Assembly: GCA_937129145.1 (NCBI GenBank)
Contig: CAKZMU010000069.1
Coordinates: 1 to 64,000, forward strand
DNA length: 64,000 nt
Reading direction: 5' to 3'
From: an uncultured Lacinutrix sp.
GTDB lineage: Bacteria; Bacteroidota; Bacteroidia; Flavobacteriales; Flavobacteriaceae
Part shown: positions 17,991-25,295 of the stretch, in pieces
Numbering within the stretch: position 1 is the stretch's first letter
Layout: the number at the start of each line of letters is the position of its first letter
Translations under genes and position numbers: made by a program
The notes under the pieces: model-generated
Databases searched by the model: none
What the model saw: the letters and a program-made list of their open reading frames with translations, nothing else
Told to the model about the DNA's origin: nothing

Positions 17991-18005
17991 GCGACGTGGC
18001 AATCT
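17972..18005. repeat. REP-like element spanning the serA stop codon
   Basis: TTGTCATTGCGAGGAGTTAG followed by GCGACGTGGCAATC, with ATTGC/GCAAT ends, is the common TCATTGCGAGG...GGCAATC palindrome type. The serA TAG stop lies within it. Confidence 0.75.
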
Positions 18006-18036
18006 TTTTATACTTTAGTGATTGTTTAAAATTTAT

Positions 18037-18447
18037 ATGAAGAAGACCATTTTTGTTTTTGGCTTGCTTATAATTGCGTTGCTTTTATTGTTTCAGTTAA
18101 GTAAATACGCCATGATATCTGGTAATTTAAATTTTGAAATAACCATCGCCATTATTGCAGTTGTATTCTTTTTTGTTGGTATTTATATCAATAAAAAAAG
18201 TCTTCATAAAAGGAAAATTGCTTCAACCGAAATCAACCATCAAAAAATCAAGGATTTAGAAATTAGTAAACGTGAATACGAGGTGCTTCAAGCAATTTCA
18301 GAAGGCCTATCAAATAAAGAAATAGCCTATAAATTATTCCTTTCAGAAAGCACTATAAAAACCCATGTGTCTAGTCTTTTGATTAAGTTAAATGCAAAAC
18401 GACGCACACAAGCGTTGCAAATAGCAAAAGACTTTAATATTATTTAA
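18037..18447 (+). CDS. Membrane-tethered LuxR-type HTH protein
   Basis: From ATG 18037 the protein has 136 residues. Two hydrophobic helices (about 5-20 and 34-52) are followed by a linker and a LuxR/GerE helix-turn-helix near the C-terminus. The HTH pattern is LEISKREYEVLQAISEGLSN followed by KEIAYKLFLSESTIKTHVSSL. No receiver domain is present. A TTG at 18022 would add five residues, but ATG followed by KK fits a membrane start better. It probably senses a membrane state and regulates nearby genes. The following intergenic region carries repeated TACTTT/AAAGTA elements that could be its site. Confidence 0.8.
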   Translation: MKKTIFVFGLLIIALLLLFQLSKYAMISGNLNFEITIAIIAVVFFFVGIYINKKSLHKRKIASTEINHQKIKDLEISKREYEVLQAISEGLSNKEIAYKLFLSESTIKTHVSSLLIKLNAKRRTQALQIAKDFNII

Positions 18448-18453
18448 AAATGT

Positions 18454-18514
18454 TACTTTTAAGCTAAAGTATGAGTGGTTTGGTACTTTAGTATGAACAG
18501 TTTTCTTGGTACTT
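18454..18514. promoter_or_regulatory. Cluster of TACTTT/AAAGTA repeats before the VOC gene
   Basis: TACTTT (18454-18459) with AAAGTA (18466-18471), then TACTTT (18484-18489), plus the directly repeated pair AGTATGA...GGTACTT (from 18468 and from 18490), lie between the LuxR-type gene and the VOC gene. A -7-like TAACTTTG follows at 18519-18526. This looks like operator material. The binding protein is inferred only from proximity. Confidence 0.4.
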
Positions 18515-18549
18515 CTCATAACTTTGTTATAATATAAAAACTAATCAAT

Positions 18550-18924
18550 ATGAAATTAGGTGCATTTTCGGTGAGTTTGAATGTAAAAGATATTCATGCT
18601 TCAAAAACATTTTATGAAACTTTGGGTTTTTCAGTATTTGCTGGAGACATTGAGCATAATTATTTAATTATGAAAAACGGCGAGTCAATTATAGGTCTTT
18701 TTCAAGGGATGTTTCAGCAAAATATTTTAACCTTTAATCCTGGTTGGGACCAAAGTGCAAAAACGCTAGAAACTTATGATGATGTTAGAATAATACAAGA
18801 GCATCTTAAAACAAATACTATAAAACTTGAAAAAGGGATTGAAGACAATAACACTTCTGGCCCAGCTAGTATTGTTTTTTATGACCCTGATGGAAACACT
18901 ATTCTTATTGACCAACATGTATAA
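18550..18924 (+). CDS. VOC (glyoxalase/bleomycin-resistance fold) protein, first copy
   Basis: This 124-residue protein has the vicinal-oxygen-chelate pattern: MKLGAFSVSLNVKDIHASKTFYETLGF at the N-terminus and PASIVFYDPDGNTILIDQHV at the C-terminus. The family includes metal-dependent lyases, dioxygenases and drug-binding proteins; the reaction here is unknown. The next genes (DUF4199, DUF1801 and a second VOC protein) follow on the same strand at short spacing, so they probably share a transcript. Confidence 0.88.
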   Translation: MKLGAFSVSLNVKDIHASKTFYETLGFSVFAGDIEHNYLIMKNGESIIGLFQGMFQQNILTFNPGWDQSAKTLETYDDVRIIQEHLKTNTIKLEKGIEDNNTSGPASIVFYDPDGNTILIDQHV

Positions 18925-18945
18925 TACACACTAAACCATAATATT

Positions 18946-19410
18946 ATGAAACAAACAGTTTTAAAATATGGAATTTATGGCCTTATTACTGGCTTTATTA
19001 TTTTCACTCTACACCTTATTTTAGGAATAGATAATTTAGATTATTCTACAAACGAAATACTTGGGTATGTTTCAATTTTTCTCTCGCTTTCATTTATCTT
19101 TTTTGGTATAAAACACTATAGAGATAAAATTAATAATGGTGTAATTTCTTTAGGTAAAGCTATTATTATTGGGTTGTTTATTTCCCTATTAGTTGGGTTA
19201 GGTATTGCAATAGCAGATTTTGTTTACACAAAATTTATAGACCCTGCTTTCTTTGATAAATTTAAAAAATCCTTAATAGAACAAGGAAGAGAAAATGAAA
19301 TTATAGAAATGACAAGTGCAACAGCAGCAATATTTATGCTTGTGCTTGTTACAGTTATTGGATTTATTATATCTTTAATTTCTGCATTAATACTACAACG
19401 AAAAAAATAA
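18946..19410 (+). CDS. DUF4199 family membrane protein
   Basis: This 154-residue protein has four hydrophobic helices (about 8-26, 36-53, 66-90, 122-147) and a charged loop between the third and fourth (DPAFFDKFKKSLIEQGRENEI). This layout is that of DUF4199, a small inner-membrane family widespread in Bacteroidota with no known function. It ends 4 bases before the next gene. Confidence 0.82.
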   Translation: MKQTVLKYGIYGLITGFIIFTLHLILGIDNLDYSTNEILGYVSIFLSLSFIFFGIKHYRDKINNGVISLGKAIIIGLFISLLVGLGIAIADFVYTKFIDPAFFDKFKKSLIEQGRENEIIEMTSATAAIFMLVLVTVIGFIISLISALILQRKK

Positions 19411-19414
19411 CAAT

Positions 19415-19873
19415 ATGCAATACAAAGCAGATTCACCTGATGACTATATAAGTCAATTGCCTGAAGACAGACAAGGGCCAATTAAAAAACTGAATAATCT
19501 TATAAAAAAGAACATGCCAAAAGGCTTGGAAGCTGGCATGGGTTATGGAATGTTGGCGTACTACGTACCAAAATCCATTTATCCACCAGGGTATCATTGT
19601 AAACCATTTCCGCCTTTGCCATTTATTAATTTAGCTTCTCAAAAAAACTTTATAGCATTATATCACTCAGGATTATACACAAAAAAAGAATTGTATGATT
19701 GGTTTGTTTCAGAATACCCAAAACATTGTAAGTATAAGCTAGACATGGGAAAAAGTTGTGTTCGTTTTAAGAAAATGGATGATATTCCTTACGATTTAAT
19801 AGAAGAACTTTTAGGCAAAATGACAGTAGAAGAGTGGATTGATATTTATGAATCTGCAGTTAAGAATAAATAA
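19415..19873 (+). CDS. DUF1801 (YdhG-like) protein
   Basis: This 152-residue protein starts MQYKADSPDDYISQLPEDRQ and carries the conserved MGYGMLAYYVP, PLPFINLASQKNFIALY and FKKMDDIPYDLIEELL segments of DUF1801. Members are small cytoplasmic proteins sometimes linked to metal or redox stress (YdhG/YhhQ-type); the role is unknown. It follows DUF4199 with a 4-base spacer. Confidence 0.85.
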   Translation: MQYKADSPDDYISQLPEDRQGPIKKLNNLIKKNMPKGLEAGMGYGMLAYYVPKSIYPPGYHCKPFPPLPFINLASQKNFIALYHSGLYTKKELYDWFVSEYPKHCKYKLDMGKSCVRFKKMDDIPYDLIEELLGKMTVEEWIDIYESAVKNK

Positions 19874-19919
19874 TAATTTGTAACAAAAAGGATTAGATAA
19901 AGACTAATAAATTAAACGC

Positions 19920-20306
19920 ATGAAAAAAAGAGTCACTGGAATAGGAGGTTTATTTTTTAAAACAACCAACCCAAATACAACTAAAGAATGGTATAAAAAG
20001 CATTTAGGTTTTAATACCGATGATTATGGTTGTACCTTTTGGTGGAAAGACAAACAAGGCAAAGACTGTTCAACACAATGGAGCCCGTTTGCAAAAGACA
20101 CTAAGTATTATGAGCCATCAAAAAAAGATTTCATGTTTAATTATCGCGTTGAAAATTTACATGAATTATTAGCAACACTAAAAGAAGAAGGCGTGACCAT
20201 TATTGGAGATATTCAAGAATACGAATATGGAAAATTTGGGTACATCATGGACAACGATGGTAATAAAATTGAGCTTTGGGAGCCAGTAGACAGTGCTTTT
20301 CAATAA
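19920..20306 (+). CDS. VOC-family protein, second copy
   Basis: This 128-residue protein has one VOC domain: GIGGLFFKTTNPNTTKEWYKKHLGF at the start and GKFGYIMDNDGNKIELWEP at the end (the last Glu is the usual metal-ligand position). It differs clearly from the copy at 18550. Small-molecule binding or resistance is likely; the ligand is unknown. It sits in the same small-gene cluster. Confidence 0.88.
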   Translation: MKKRVTGIGGLFFKTTNPNTTKEWYKKHLGFNTDDYGCTFWWKDKQGKDCSTQWSPFAKDTKYYEPSKKDFMFNYRVENLHELLATLKEEGVTIIGDIQEYEYGKFGYIMDNDGNKIELWEPVDSAFQ

Positions 20307-20389
20307 ACTGAAAGTTTTTAACGAATAAAATAATAACTAACCAACCTTTATTTTTAGTATATTTATTCATCTAACCAAAATTATTTAAA

Positions 20390-20824
20390 ATGTCAGACGA
20401 AAAAAATTTAGGCGACGACCTTAACGATATGTTAGGAGACGCAAAAGAAAAAGCTAGCGAGTTTGCTGGAGAAGCCAAAGAGAAAGCAAGTGAATTTGCA
20501 AGCGAAGCAAAAGAAAGTGCTAAAGAGTTTACCGATGGTGCAAAAGAAGCATTTAATGAAGTTACAGCAGGCGATAATAAAAAAATATTAGCAGGAGTTT
20601 TAGCCATTTTGTTAGGAGCCTTAGGAATTCACAAGTTTATTTTGGGTTATAATAAAGAAGGAATTATAATGTTAGTGATAACACTAATTTTAGGAGTTAT
20701 TACTTGCGGTATAGCAGCGTCTGTCATGGGAATAGTTTCTTTGATAGAGGGAATTATCTATCTCACAAAATCAGACGAAGAATTTTACAACACATATCAA
20801 GTAGGAAAAAAACCTTGGTTCTAA
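20390..20824 (+). CDS. TM2-domain protein with amphipathic repeat N-terminus
   Basis: This 144-residue protein has an N-terminal half (about 10-60) made of near-repeats around AKEKASEF, AGEAKEKASEF, ASEAKESAKEF and TDGAKEAF, an 11-residue Ala/Glu/Lys pattern like LEA or apolipoprotein helices. The second half is a TM2 domain with two helices joined by a short turn (ILLGALGIHKFILGY, ITLILGVITCGIAASVMGIVS) and a final GKKPWF. Membrane anchoring of an amphipathic, lipid-binding or stress-related segment is plausible from this architecture. The function is unknown. An intrinsic terminator follows 13 bases later. Confidence 0.85.
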   Translation: MSDEKNLGDDLNDMLGDAKEKASEFAGEAKEKASEFASEAKESAKEFTDGAKEAFNEVTAGDNKKILAGVLAILLGALGIHKFILGYNKEGIIMLVITLILGVITCGIAASVMGIVSLIEGIIYLTKSDEEFYNTYQVGKKPWF

Positions 20825-20837
20825 AATAACTTTAAAG

Positions 20838-20866
20838 AAGGTCGAAAAATTATATTCGGCCTTTTT
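20838..20866 (+). terminator. Intrinsic terminator after the TM2 gene
   Basis: The nine-pair stem AAGGTCGAA/TTCGGCCTT (one G-U) is followed by T5. Confidence 0.75.
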
Positions 20867-20882
20867 AAAAATATTTATTATC

Positions 20883-20900
20883 GTAATATTGCAATATTAC
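20883..20900. promoter_or_regulatory. ArsR operator palindrome
   Basis: The perfect 18-base palindrome GTAATATTGCAATATTAC overlaps the presumed -33 TTG (20889-20891). Dyads of this AT-rich kind are the usual binding site of dimeric ArsR/SmtB repressors, so autoregulation of the operon is inferred. Confidence 0.8.
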
Positions 20901-20918
20901 ATTAAATTGTTATCTTTG
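20889..20918 (+). promoter_or_regulatory. Promoter of the arsenic-type operon
   Basis: TTG (20889-20891), 19 bases, then TATCTTTG (20911-20918) fits the Bacteroidota -33/-7 consensus exactly. The -33 element is buried in the palindrome, which would let the repressor block the polymerase. Confidence 0.75.
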
Positions 20919-20935
20919 TAATCTAAATAAGTATA

Positions 20936-21259
20936 ATGGGAGCATCAAAATTAGATATTTATTCAAACGACATCAACCAAATAGCAGCAGTTGCCAAAGT
21001 GTTTGCGCATCCAGCACGTGTGGCTATTTTGCAATACATTAGCAAGCAAGAAGCATGTATTTGTAACGATATAGTGGACGAAATCGGTTTGTCCCAACCT
21101 ACTATTTCTCAACATTTAAAAGTGATTAATAACGTTGGATTGCTTAAAGGTACTTTTGAAGGAAAAAGTCTGTGCTATTGCTTGAATGTAAAACGATTTC
21201 AAGAATTGCAAACCTTATTTAATCAGTTTTTTAATCAAACAAAATTGAATTGTTGCTAA
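20936..21259 (+). CDS. arsR: ArsR/SmtB-family metalloregulator
   Basis: This 107-residue winged-helix repressor has the recognition helix in GLSQPTISQHLKVINNVGLL (51-70). A CxC pair sits at Cys41 and Cys43 at the start of the DNA-binding helix region (QEACICNDI), the classical ArsR metalloid site position. Another pair, Cys80/Cys82 (LCYC), and a terminal Cys106-Cys107 are present. On binding As(III) or Sb(III) such repressors release the operator. The 18-base palindrome at the promoter is its likely site. It heads an operon of DUF6428, a membrane protein, an acetyltransferase and arsC. Confidence 0.92.
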   Translation: MGASKLDIYSNDINQIAAVAKVFAHPARVAILQYISKQEACICNDIVDEIGLSQPTISQHLKVINNVGLLKGTFEGKSLCYCLNVKRFQELQTLFNQFFNQTKLNCC

Positions 21260-21316
21260 TGTTTAATACATATTTAATTATCTCACTCAAGAGGAAAAGA
21301 ACTAAATAAAATAATT

Positions 21317-21814
21317 ATGAAGACAAACGAACTATTTGAAAGACTAAATGCACACAAAGACAAATCGCTGCTCTTTGAGTATAAACCAAATGAATTTGTA
21401 AAAGCAAATTATCATATTACTGAAGTAAAACATATAAAAATTGATTCGGTAGATTGTGGAGCAGGGACTGATGCTTGGAATGAAACAATCATACAGCTTT
21501 ATGAAAGCCCACTAGAAATAGGAAAGCGTGATTTTATGACAGTTTATAAAGCCTTGAGCATATTAAACAAGGTTGGAAAGATGAAACCGTATGACTTAGA
21601 TGCTGAAGTGAAAATTGAGTACAGCAATAAAACATTTCACACTGCGCAAATGTTTATAAACGATTTTGAAATACGTGATAACAATTTAATTATCAAGTTG
21701 GGTGTGGAAAAAACCGATTGCAAAGCCAAAACAGTTTGTGGTGTTGTTGAAAAAGTAAAAGAAGTTTTTGTGTCAGACGAACCTTGTTGTTCACCTGATG
21801 GAAATTGTTGCTAA
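21317..21814 (+). CDS. DUF6428 family protein with Cys-rich tail
   Basis: This 165-residue cytoplasmic protein has the flavobacterial DUF6428 pattern (ITEVKHIKIDSVDCGAGTDAWNETIIQL). This family usually lies in arsR/arsC clusters. The C-terminus ends DEPCCSPDGNCC, two Cys-Cys pairs that could bind soft metals or As(III). Buffering or delivery of a metalloid is an inference from this tail and from context; no enzymatic motif is recognised. Confidence 0.75.
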   Translation: MKTNELFERLNAHKDKSLLFEYKPNEFVKANYHITEVKHIKIDSVDCGAGTDAWNETIIQLYESPLEIGKRDFMTVYKALSILNKVGKMKPYDLDAEVKIEYSNKTFHTAQMFINDFEIRDNNLIIKLGVEKTDCKAKTVCGVVEKVKEVFVSDEPCCSPDGNCC

Positions 21815-21829
21815 TTTTAAAAATATTAT

Positions 21830-22399
21830 ATGGAAATTCTATTTGTTTTATCTGCTATTTGTTTGGTTCTGTTTATGATTTTAGCAACCTATGATGGTGC
21901 ATATCTTCATATTTGGAAGTATGAACTTTTTAATCAAAAAGACAGTGTTTTTGAACATAAAACACATACCATTAGGGCAGTATTATTCCCATTGATTGTA
22001 TGGTTGTTGTTTATTCAAACGGACTATTTTAGTTTTTTATTGGGCGTGTTTTTGGTACTTGTCGATTTAGTTGTATTGGCAATTGATGCTTATTCCGAAA
22101 AGGATAGTAGGAAATTTATGGGAGGTTTGCCAAAATGGGAATACATCATCCATTTATTTGCCAACGCTTTCCATTTTGCAGCCATAGTGCTGATTTTAGC
22201 AACGCGTTTAACAATCGTTGACGATACATTATTGTACGAGCCTTTTCTAGTTGATAGCATTGGGAAGCAAATATTCGATTTTGTGGCTGTAAATACAATT
22301 CCAGGAGGCATTGCCTTGGGAGTCATACATGTATTATTGATAACAGGCTACGGAAAAAATCTTTGGAATATTAATAGGTTAAAAATGACGTGCTGCTAG
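21830..22399 (+). CDS. Polytopic membrane protein of the arsenic-type operon, ending in Cys-Cys
   Basis: This 189-residue protein has about five hydrophobic helices (starting MEILFVLSAICLVLFMILAT) and ends RLKMTCC. I do not recognise it as Acr3, ArsB, ArsP or a known permease; it is much shorter than Acr3 (about 350 residues). The charged loops contain His and Tyr (AYLHIWKYELF, PKWEYIIHLFANAFH). Its position between DUF6428 and an arsN-like gene suggests a role in metalloid handling. It overlaps the next gene by 10 bases. Confidence 0.7.
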   Translation: MEILFVLSAICLVLFMILATYDGAYLHIWKYELFNQKDSVFEHKTHTIRAVLFPLIVWLLFIQTDYFSFLLGVFLVLVDLVVLAIDAYSEKDSRKFMGGLPKWEYIIHLFANAFHFAAIVLILATRLTIVDDTLLYEPFLVDSIGKQIFDFVAVNTIPGGIALGVIHVLLITGYGKNLWNINRLKMTCC

Positions 22400-22890
22400 A
22401 TAAACTTACCATACGTCCATTTGCAAATGAAGATTTTGAAGCTGTTCAGAATATTTATGCTGAAGGCATCGCCACTGGAATTGCAACCTTTGAAACTGAA
22501 GCACCAACTTTTGAATTGTGGACTGAAAAGTTTATTGACAAACCTCGTTTAGTTGCAGAATTAGATGAGAAAATAGTTGGATTTGCAGTATTATCGCAAG
22601 TATCAAAAAGAAAAGTATATAAAGGCGTAGCTGAAGTCACTATTTATATTGCAGAAAATAAGAGAGGAAAAGGCATAGGAAAACAACTATTGCAAGCATT
22701 GGTTAAAGGAAGCGAAAAAGAAGGATTTTGGACCTTGCAAGCAGGCATATTTTCAGTAAACAAACCAAGTATAGAATTACATAAAAAATGCGGTTTTAGA
22801 GTCGTTGGTATTAGAGAAAAAATAGGAAAGCGTGATGGAAAATGGCACGATAATCATTTTCTTGAAAGACGAAGTAATAAAATAAATTAG
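22390..22890 (+). CDS. ArsN1/phosphinothricin-type N-acetyltransferase
   Basis: This 166-residue GNAT belongs to the phosphinothricin acetyltransferase group. Features include the N-terminal TIRPFANEDFEAVQNIYAEG and TFETEAPTFELW, the acetyl-CoA loop AENKRGKGIGKQLLQALV, and C-terminal ELHKKCGFRVVGIREKIGKR. Homologues in ars operons (ArsN1) acetylate arsinothricin; others act on phosphinothricin or methionine sulfone. Context favours the arsenical role. The start is GTG at 22390, overlapping the upstream gene; an in-frame alternative is not needed. Confidence 0.85.
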   Translation: MLLDKLTIRPFANEDFEAVQNIYAEGIATGIATFETEAPTFELWTEKFIDKPRLVAELDEKIVGFAVLSQVSKRKVYKGVAEVTIYIAENKRGKGIGKQLLQALVKGSEKEGFWTLQAGIFSVNKPSIELHKKCGFRVVGIREKIGKRDGKWHDNHFLERRSNKIN

Positions 22891-22898
22891 AAATAGAT

Positions 22899-22972
22899 TG
22901 TCATTCCGCACTTGATGCGGAATCCACAAGAATAACGAAAGCAAATAGATTCCTGCCTACGCAGGAATGACA
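22899..22972. repeat. Head-to-head REP pair between arsN-like gene and arsC
   Basis: Hairpin 1 is ATTCCGCA-CTTGA-TGCGGAAT (22903-22923) and hairpin 2 is ATTCCTGC-CTAC-GCAGGAAT (22949-22968). Outer TGTCATTCC and GGAATGACA are also complementary, so the whole can fold back on itself. Confidence 0.8.
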
Positions 22973-22979
22973 GATAAAC

Positions 22980-23408
22980 ATGAAAAACATTCTAGTATTA
23001 TGCACAGGGAATTCCTGTAGAAGCCAAATGGCACATGGGTATTTAAACCATTTTTTGGATAATAGAAAAGTAAAGGTATATAGTGCAGGTATTGAAACAC
23101 ATGGCTTAAATCCAGGCGCAGTATCTATTATTAAAGAAGATGGTATTGACATTTCAAATCACACTTCAAACCATGTAGATGATTATAAAGACATTAATTT
23201 CGATTACATCATTACCGTTTGTGACCACGCCAACGAAAACTGCCCTTATATACCAAGTAAAAACGCAAAACGATTGCACCATAACTTTTTTGACCCTTCA
23301 AAAGTTAAGGGAACAGAAAGTGAGATTCATACGGCGTTTTTAAAGGCTAGAAATGAAATAAAAAATTATATGAGGGAATTTATAAGTAAAAATAATTTGA
23401 ACGATTAG
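22980..23408 (+). CDS. arsC: Thioredoxin-coupled arsenate reductase (low-MW phosphatase fold)
   Basis: This 142-residue enzyme reduces arsenate to arsenite. The phosphatase P-loop CTGNSCRS has the nucleophile Cys8 and Arg14. The relay cysteines Cys81 and Cys88 (TVCDHANENCP) have the seven-residue spacing of the Staphylococcus aureus enzyme, which passes the disulfide to thioredoxin. The Asp general acid is in FFDPSK. It closes the arsR operon; a REP pair separates it from the arsN-like gene, and its end overlaps the convergent olsF-like gene by 4 bases. No arsenite exporter of a known family is seen in the cluster. Confidence 0.9.
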   Translation: MKNILVLCTGNSCRSQMAHGYLNHFLDNRKVKVYSAGIETHGLNPGAVSIIKEDGIDISNHTSNHVDDYKDINFDYIITVCDHANENCPYIPSKNAKRLHHNFFDPSKVKGTESEIHTAFLKARNEIKNYMREFISKNNLND

Positions 23409-25225
23409 TTGTCATCACCATTGGTATTTTGCCCAGAAAACTTTCGTTCCAACTCCGCTTGAAACTCTTCCATAACAGGGCGTACAGTACTTTCGGGTAA
23501 GTCGGCAATTTTAATGTACATCAAGCCATCAACCGCATTGTTGAATAGTGGGTCTACATTAAATGCTACTAATTTGGCATTTTGTTTAATGTATTTTTTC
23601 AGTAGTACAGGTAAGCGTAAGGCACCTGGTTCTACTTCGTCAATAATTTTATCAAATTTATTTAAATCGGCTTCGGTAGCATCAAATACAAAATCCTTGT
23701 CGGCATCTTTCAGTTTTACCTTAAATTCTTTTTTAGGGTGAACATATTGCGCTACATAAGGGTCGTAGTAATGCGATTTCATAAACTCAATCATCAAACT
23801 CTTGGAGAAGTTTGAAAACTGATTGCTAATACTCACGCCACCAATTAAAAATTTATGCTCCGGAAAACGAAGCGTGGTATGCACAATACCTTTCCAAAGT
23901 AAAAATAAAGGCATTGGTTTTTGTTGGTATTCTTTAATAATGAACGCGCGTCCCATTTCTATAGACTGACTCATCATTTTATAAAGTTCAGGCTCAAACC
24001 TAAATAAATCTTGAAGGTAAAACCCATCAATACCATGTTTTTCGAAAATCTTTGAGCCCAATCCCATTCGGTAAGCACCTGCAATAACTTTTTTATCGGT
24101 ATCCCAAAGAAACATATGATGGTAATAGGTGTCAAATGTATCTAAGTCAATCGCTTCATTGGTACCTTCGCCAACTTCCCTAAATGTGATTTCTCGTAAA
24201 CGACCAATTTCACGTAAAATATTGGGTATTTGTTTGGCATGTGCTAAATAGACTTCGTAGTTTTTACTTCTCAAAAGTCTGCTATCGTTGTCATTTAAAG
24301 CAACTACTTCAGATATCATACTTTCGGTGCTTACTGGAGTGACAATGTTTTTTGGTGCTTTAGGTACTTTTAAACTCGACTGAAAATTATCAAGCCTCTT
24401 AGGTTTGTCAAAAACATTGGATAGCATATAGGTTTTTCTTCTAATAAATTCAGAAAAACTCTCTAGAGATTGGTGTTCTTTTTGGTCTTTGACTGAAATA
24501 GGTTTTCCAACCCTAACTTTTATGGTTCTGTGCTTTTGCGTTAATAATTCTGAAGGTAATTTTGCGGTGCGAAGTGTATCACTAATTTTAGATAATCTAT
24601 AAAACAAACGACTGTTTTTTGCATGAAAATAGATGGGAACCACAGGCACTTCAGCTCTTTTTACCAATTTCATAGCAGCTTCTTCCCAAGGTTTGTCAAC
24701 AACCAGTTTTCCATCTTTATAAGTCGATACTTCACCTGCTGGAAAAACACCTAAAGGGTGTCCTTCTCTTAAATGTAGCAGGGAATTTTTAAAACCTGCA
24801 ACACTGGATTTAATGTCTTTTCTATCCTCAAAAGGATTAACAGGCATTATATAAGGTCGTAAAGGCTCAATACGATGCAATAAAAAATTACCAATAATTT
24901 TAAAATCACTGCGTTGCTCAATCATTAATTTGAGCAGTAAAATACCATCAATACCACCAAGCGGATGATTGGACACCGTAATATAAGCACCATCTTTAGG
25001 TAAACGTTTTAAGTCTTCGTCTGGAATTTCAAATTTTATTTGAAAATCGTCTAATAAAGCGTTTAAAAACGGAAGGTCATTTAGGTGTTTATTTCTATTG
25101 TAAATCTTGTTTATAGTAGAAATATTAAGGACTTTCATTAACAGCCATCCAAAAAAAGTACCAATAAACCCATACTTATCAGCATGAATTGCTTTTGCTA
25201 CTTCTTTTGCAGTTACGAGTCCCAT
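23405..25225 (-). CDS. olsF: Bifunctional OlsF-type acyltransferase (ornithine/aminolipid synthesis)
   Basis: This 606-residue fusion has two acyltransferase regions. The N-terminal LPLAT/PlsC-like domain (about 75-290) contains ITVSNHPLGGIDGILLL (His87-Asp93) and FPAGEVSTYKDGK. The C-terminal GNAT-like domain (about 330-590) resembles the OlsB N-acyltransferase: REITFREVGEGTN, DTDKKVIAGAYRMGLG and IEMGRAFIIKEYQ. In Bacteroidota and Serratia, OlsF N-acylates ornithine with a 3-hydroxy fatty acid and then O-acylates it, forming ornithine lipid. The His-to-Asp spacing is one longer than the classical H-x4-D. It is membrane-associated and was assigned by domain order; glycine or other head groups are possible. 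Confidence 0.78.
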   Translation of the reverse strand: MGLVTAKEVAKAIHADKYGFIGTFFGWLLMKVLNISTINKIYNRNKHLNDLPFLNALLDDFQIKFEIPDEDLKRLPKDGAYITVSNHPLGGIDGILLLKLMIEQRSDFKIIGNFLLHRIEPLRPYIMPVNPFEDRKDIKSSVAGFKNSLLHLREGHPLGVFPAGEVSTYKDGKLVVDKPWEEAAMKLVKRAEVPVVPIYFHAKNSRLFYRLSKISDTLRTAKLPSELLTQKHRTIKVRVGKPISVKDQKEHQSLESFSEFIRRKTYMLSNVFDKPKRLDNFQSSLKVPKAPKNIVTPVSTESMISEVVALNDNDSRLLRSKNYEVYLAHAKQIPNILREIGRLREITFREVGEGTNEAIDLDTFDTYYHHMFLWDTDKKVIAGAYRMGLGSKIFEKHGIDGFYLQDLFRFEPELYKMMSQSIEMGRAFIIKEYQQKPMPLFLLWKGIVHTTLRFPEHKFLIGGVSISNQFSNFSKSLMIEFMKSHYYDPYVAQYVHPKKEFKVKLKDADKDFVFDATEADLNKFDKIIDEVEPGALRLPVLLKKYIKQNAKLVAFNVDPLFNNAVDGLMYIKIADLPESTVRPVMEEFQAELERKFSGQNTNGDDN

Positions 25226-25295
25226 TTAGCTATTTTAAAGAATAGAGTTACAAACCTAATCAAAATTTCAATACAATTAAAGACTACTTTGCGCC

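Noticed and set aside
20936-23408. Recently acquired arsenic island
   Set aside because: Base composition resembles the flanks, there is no integrase or tRNA at its borders, and the only repeats are REP-type elements common in the window.
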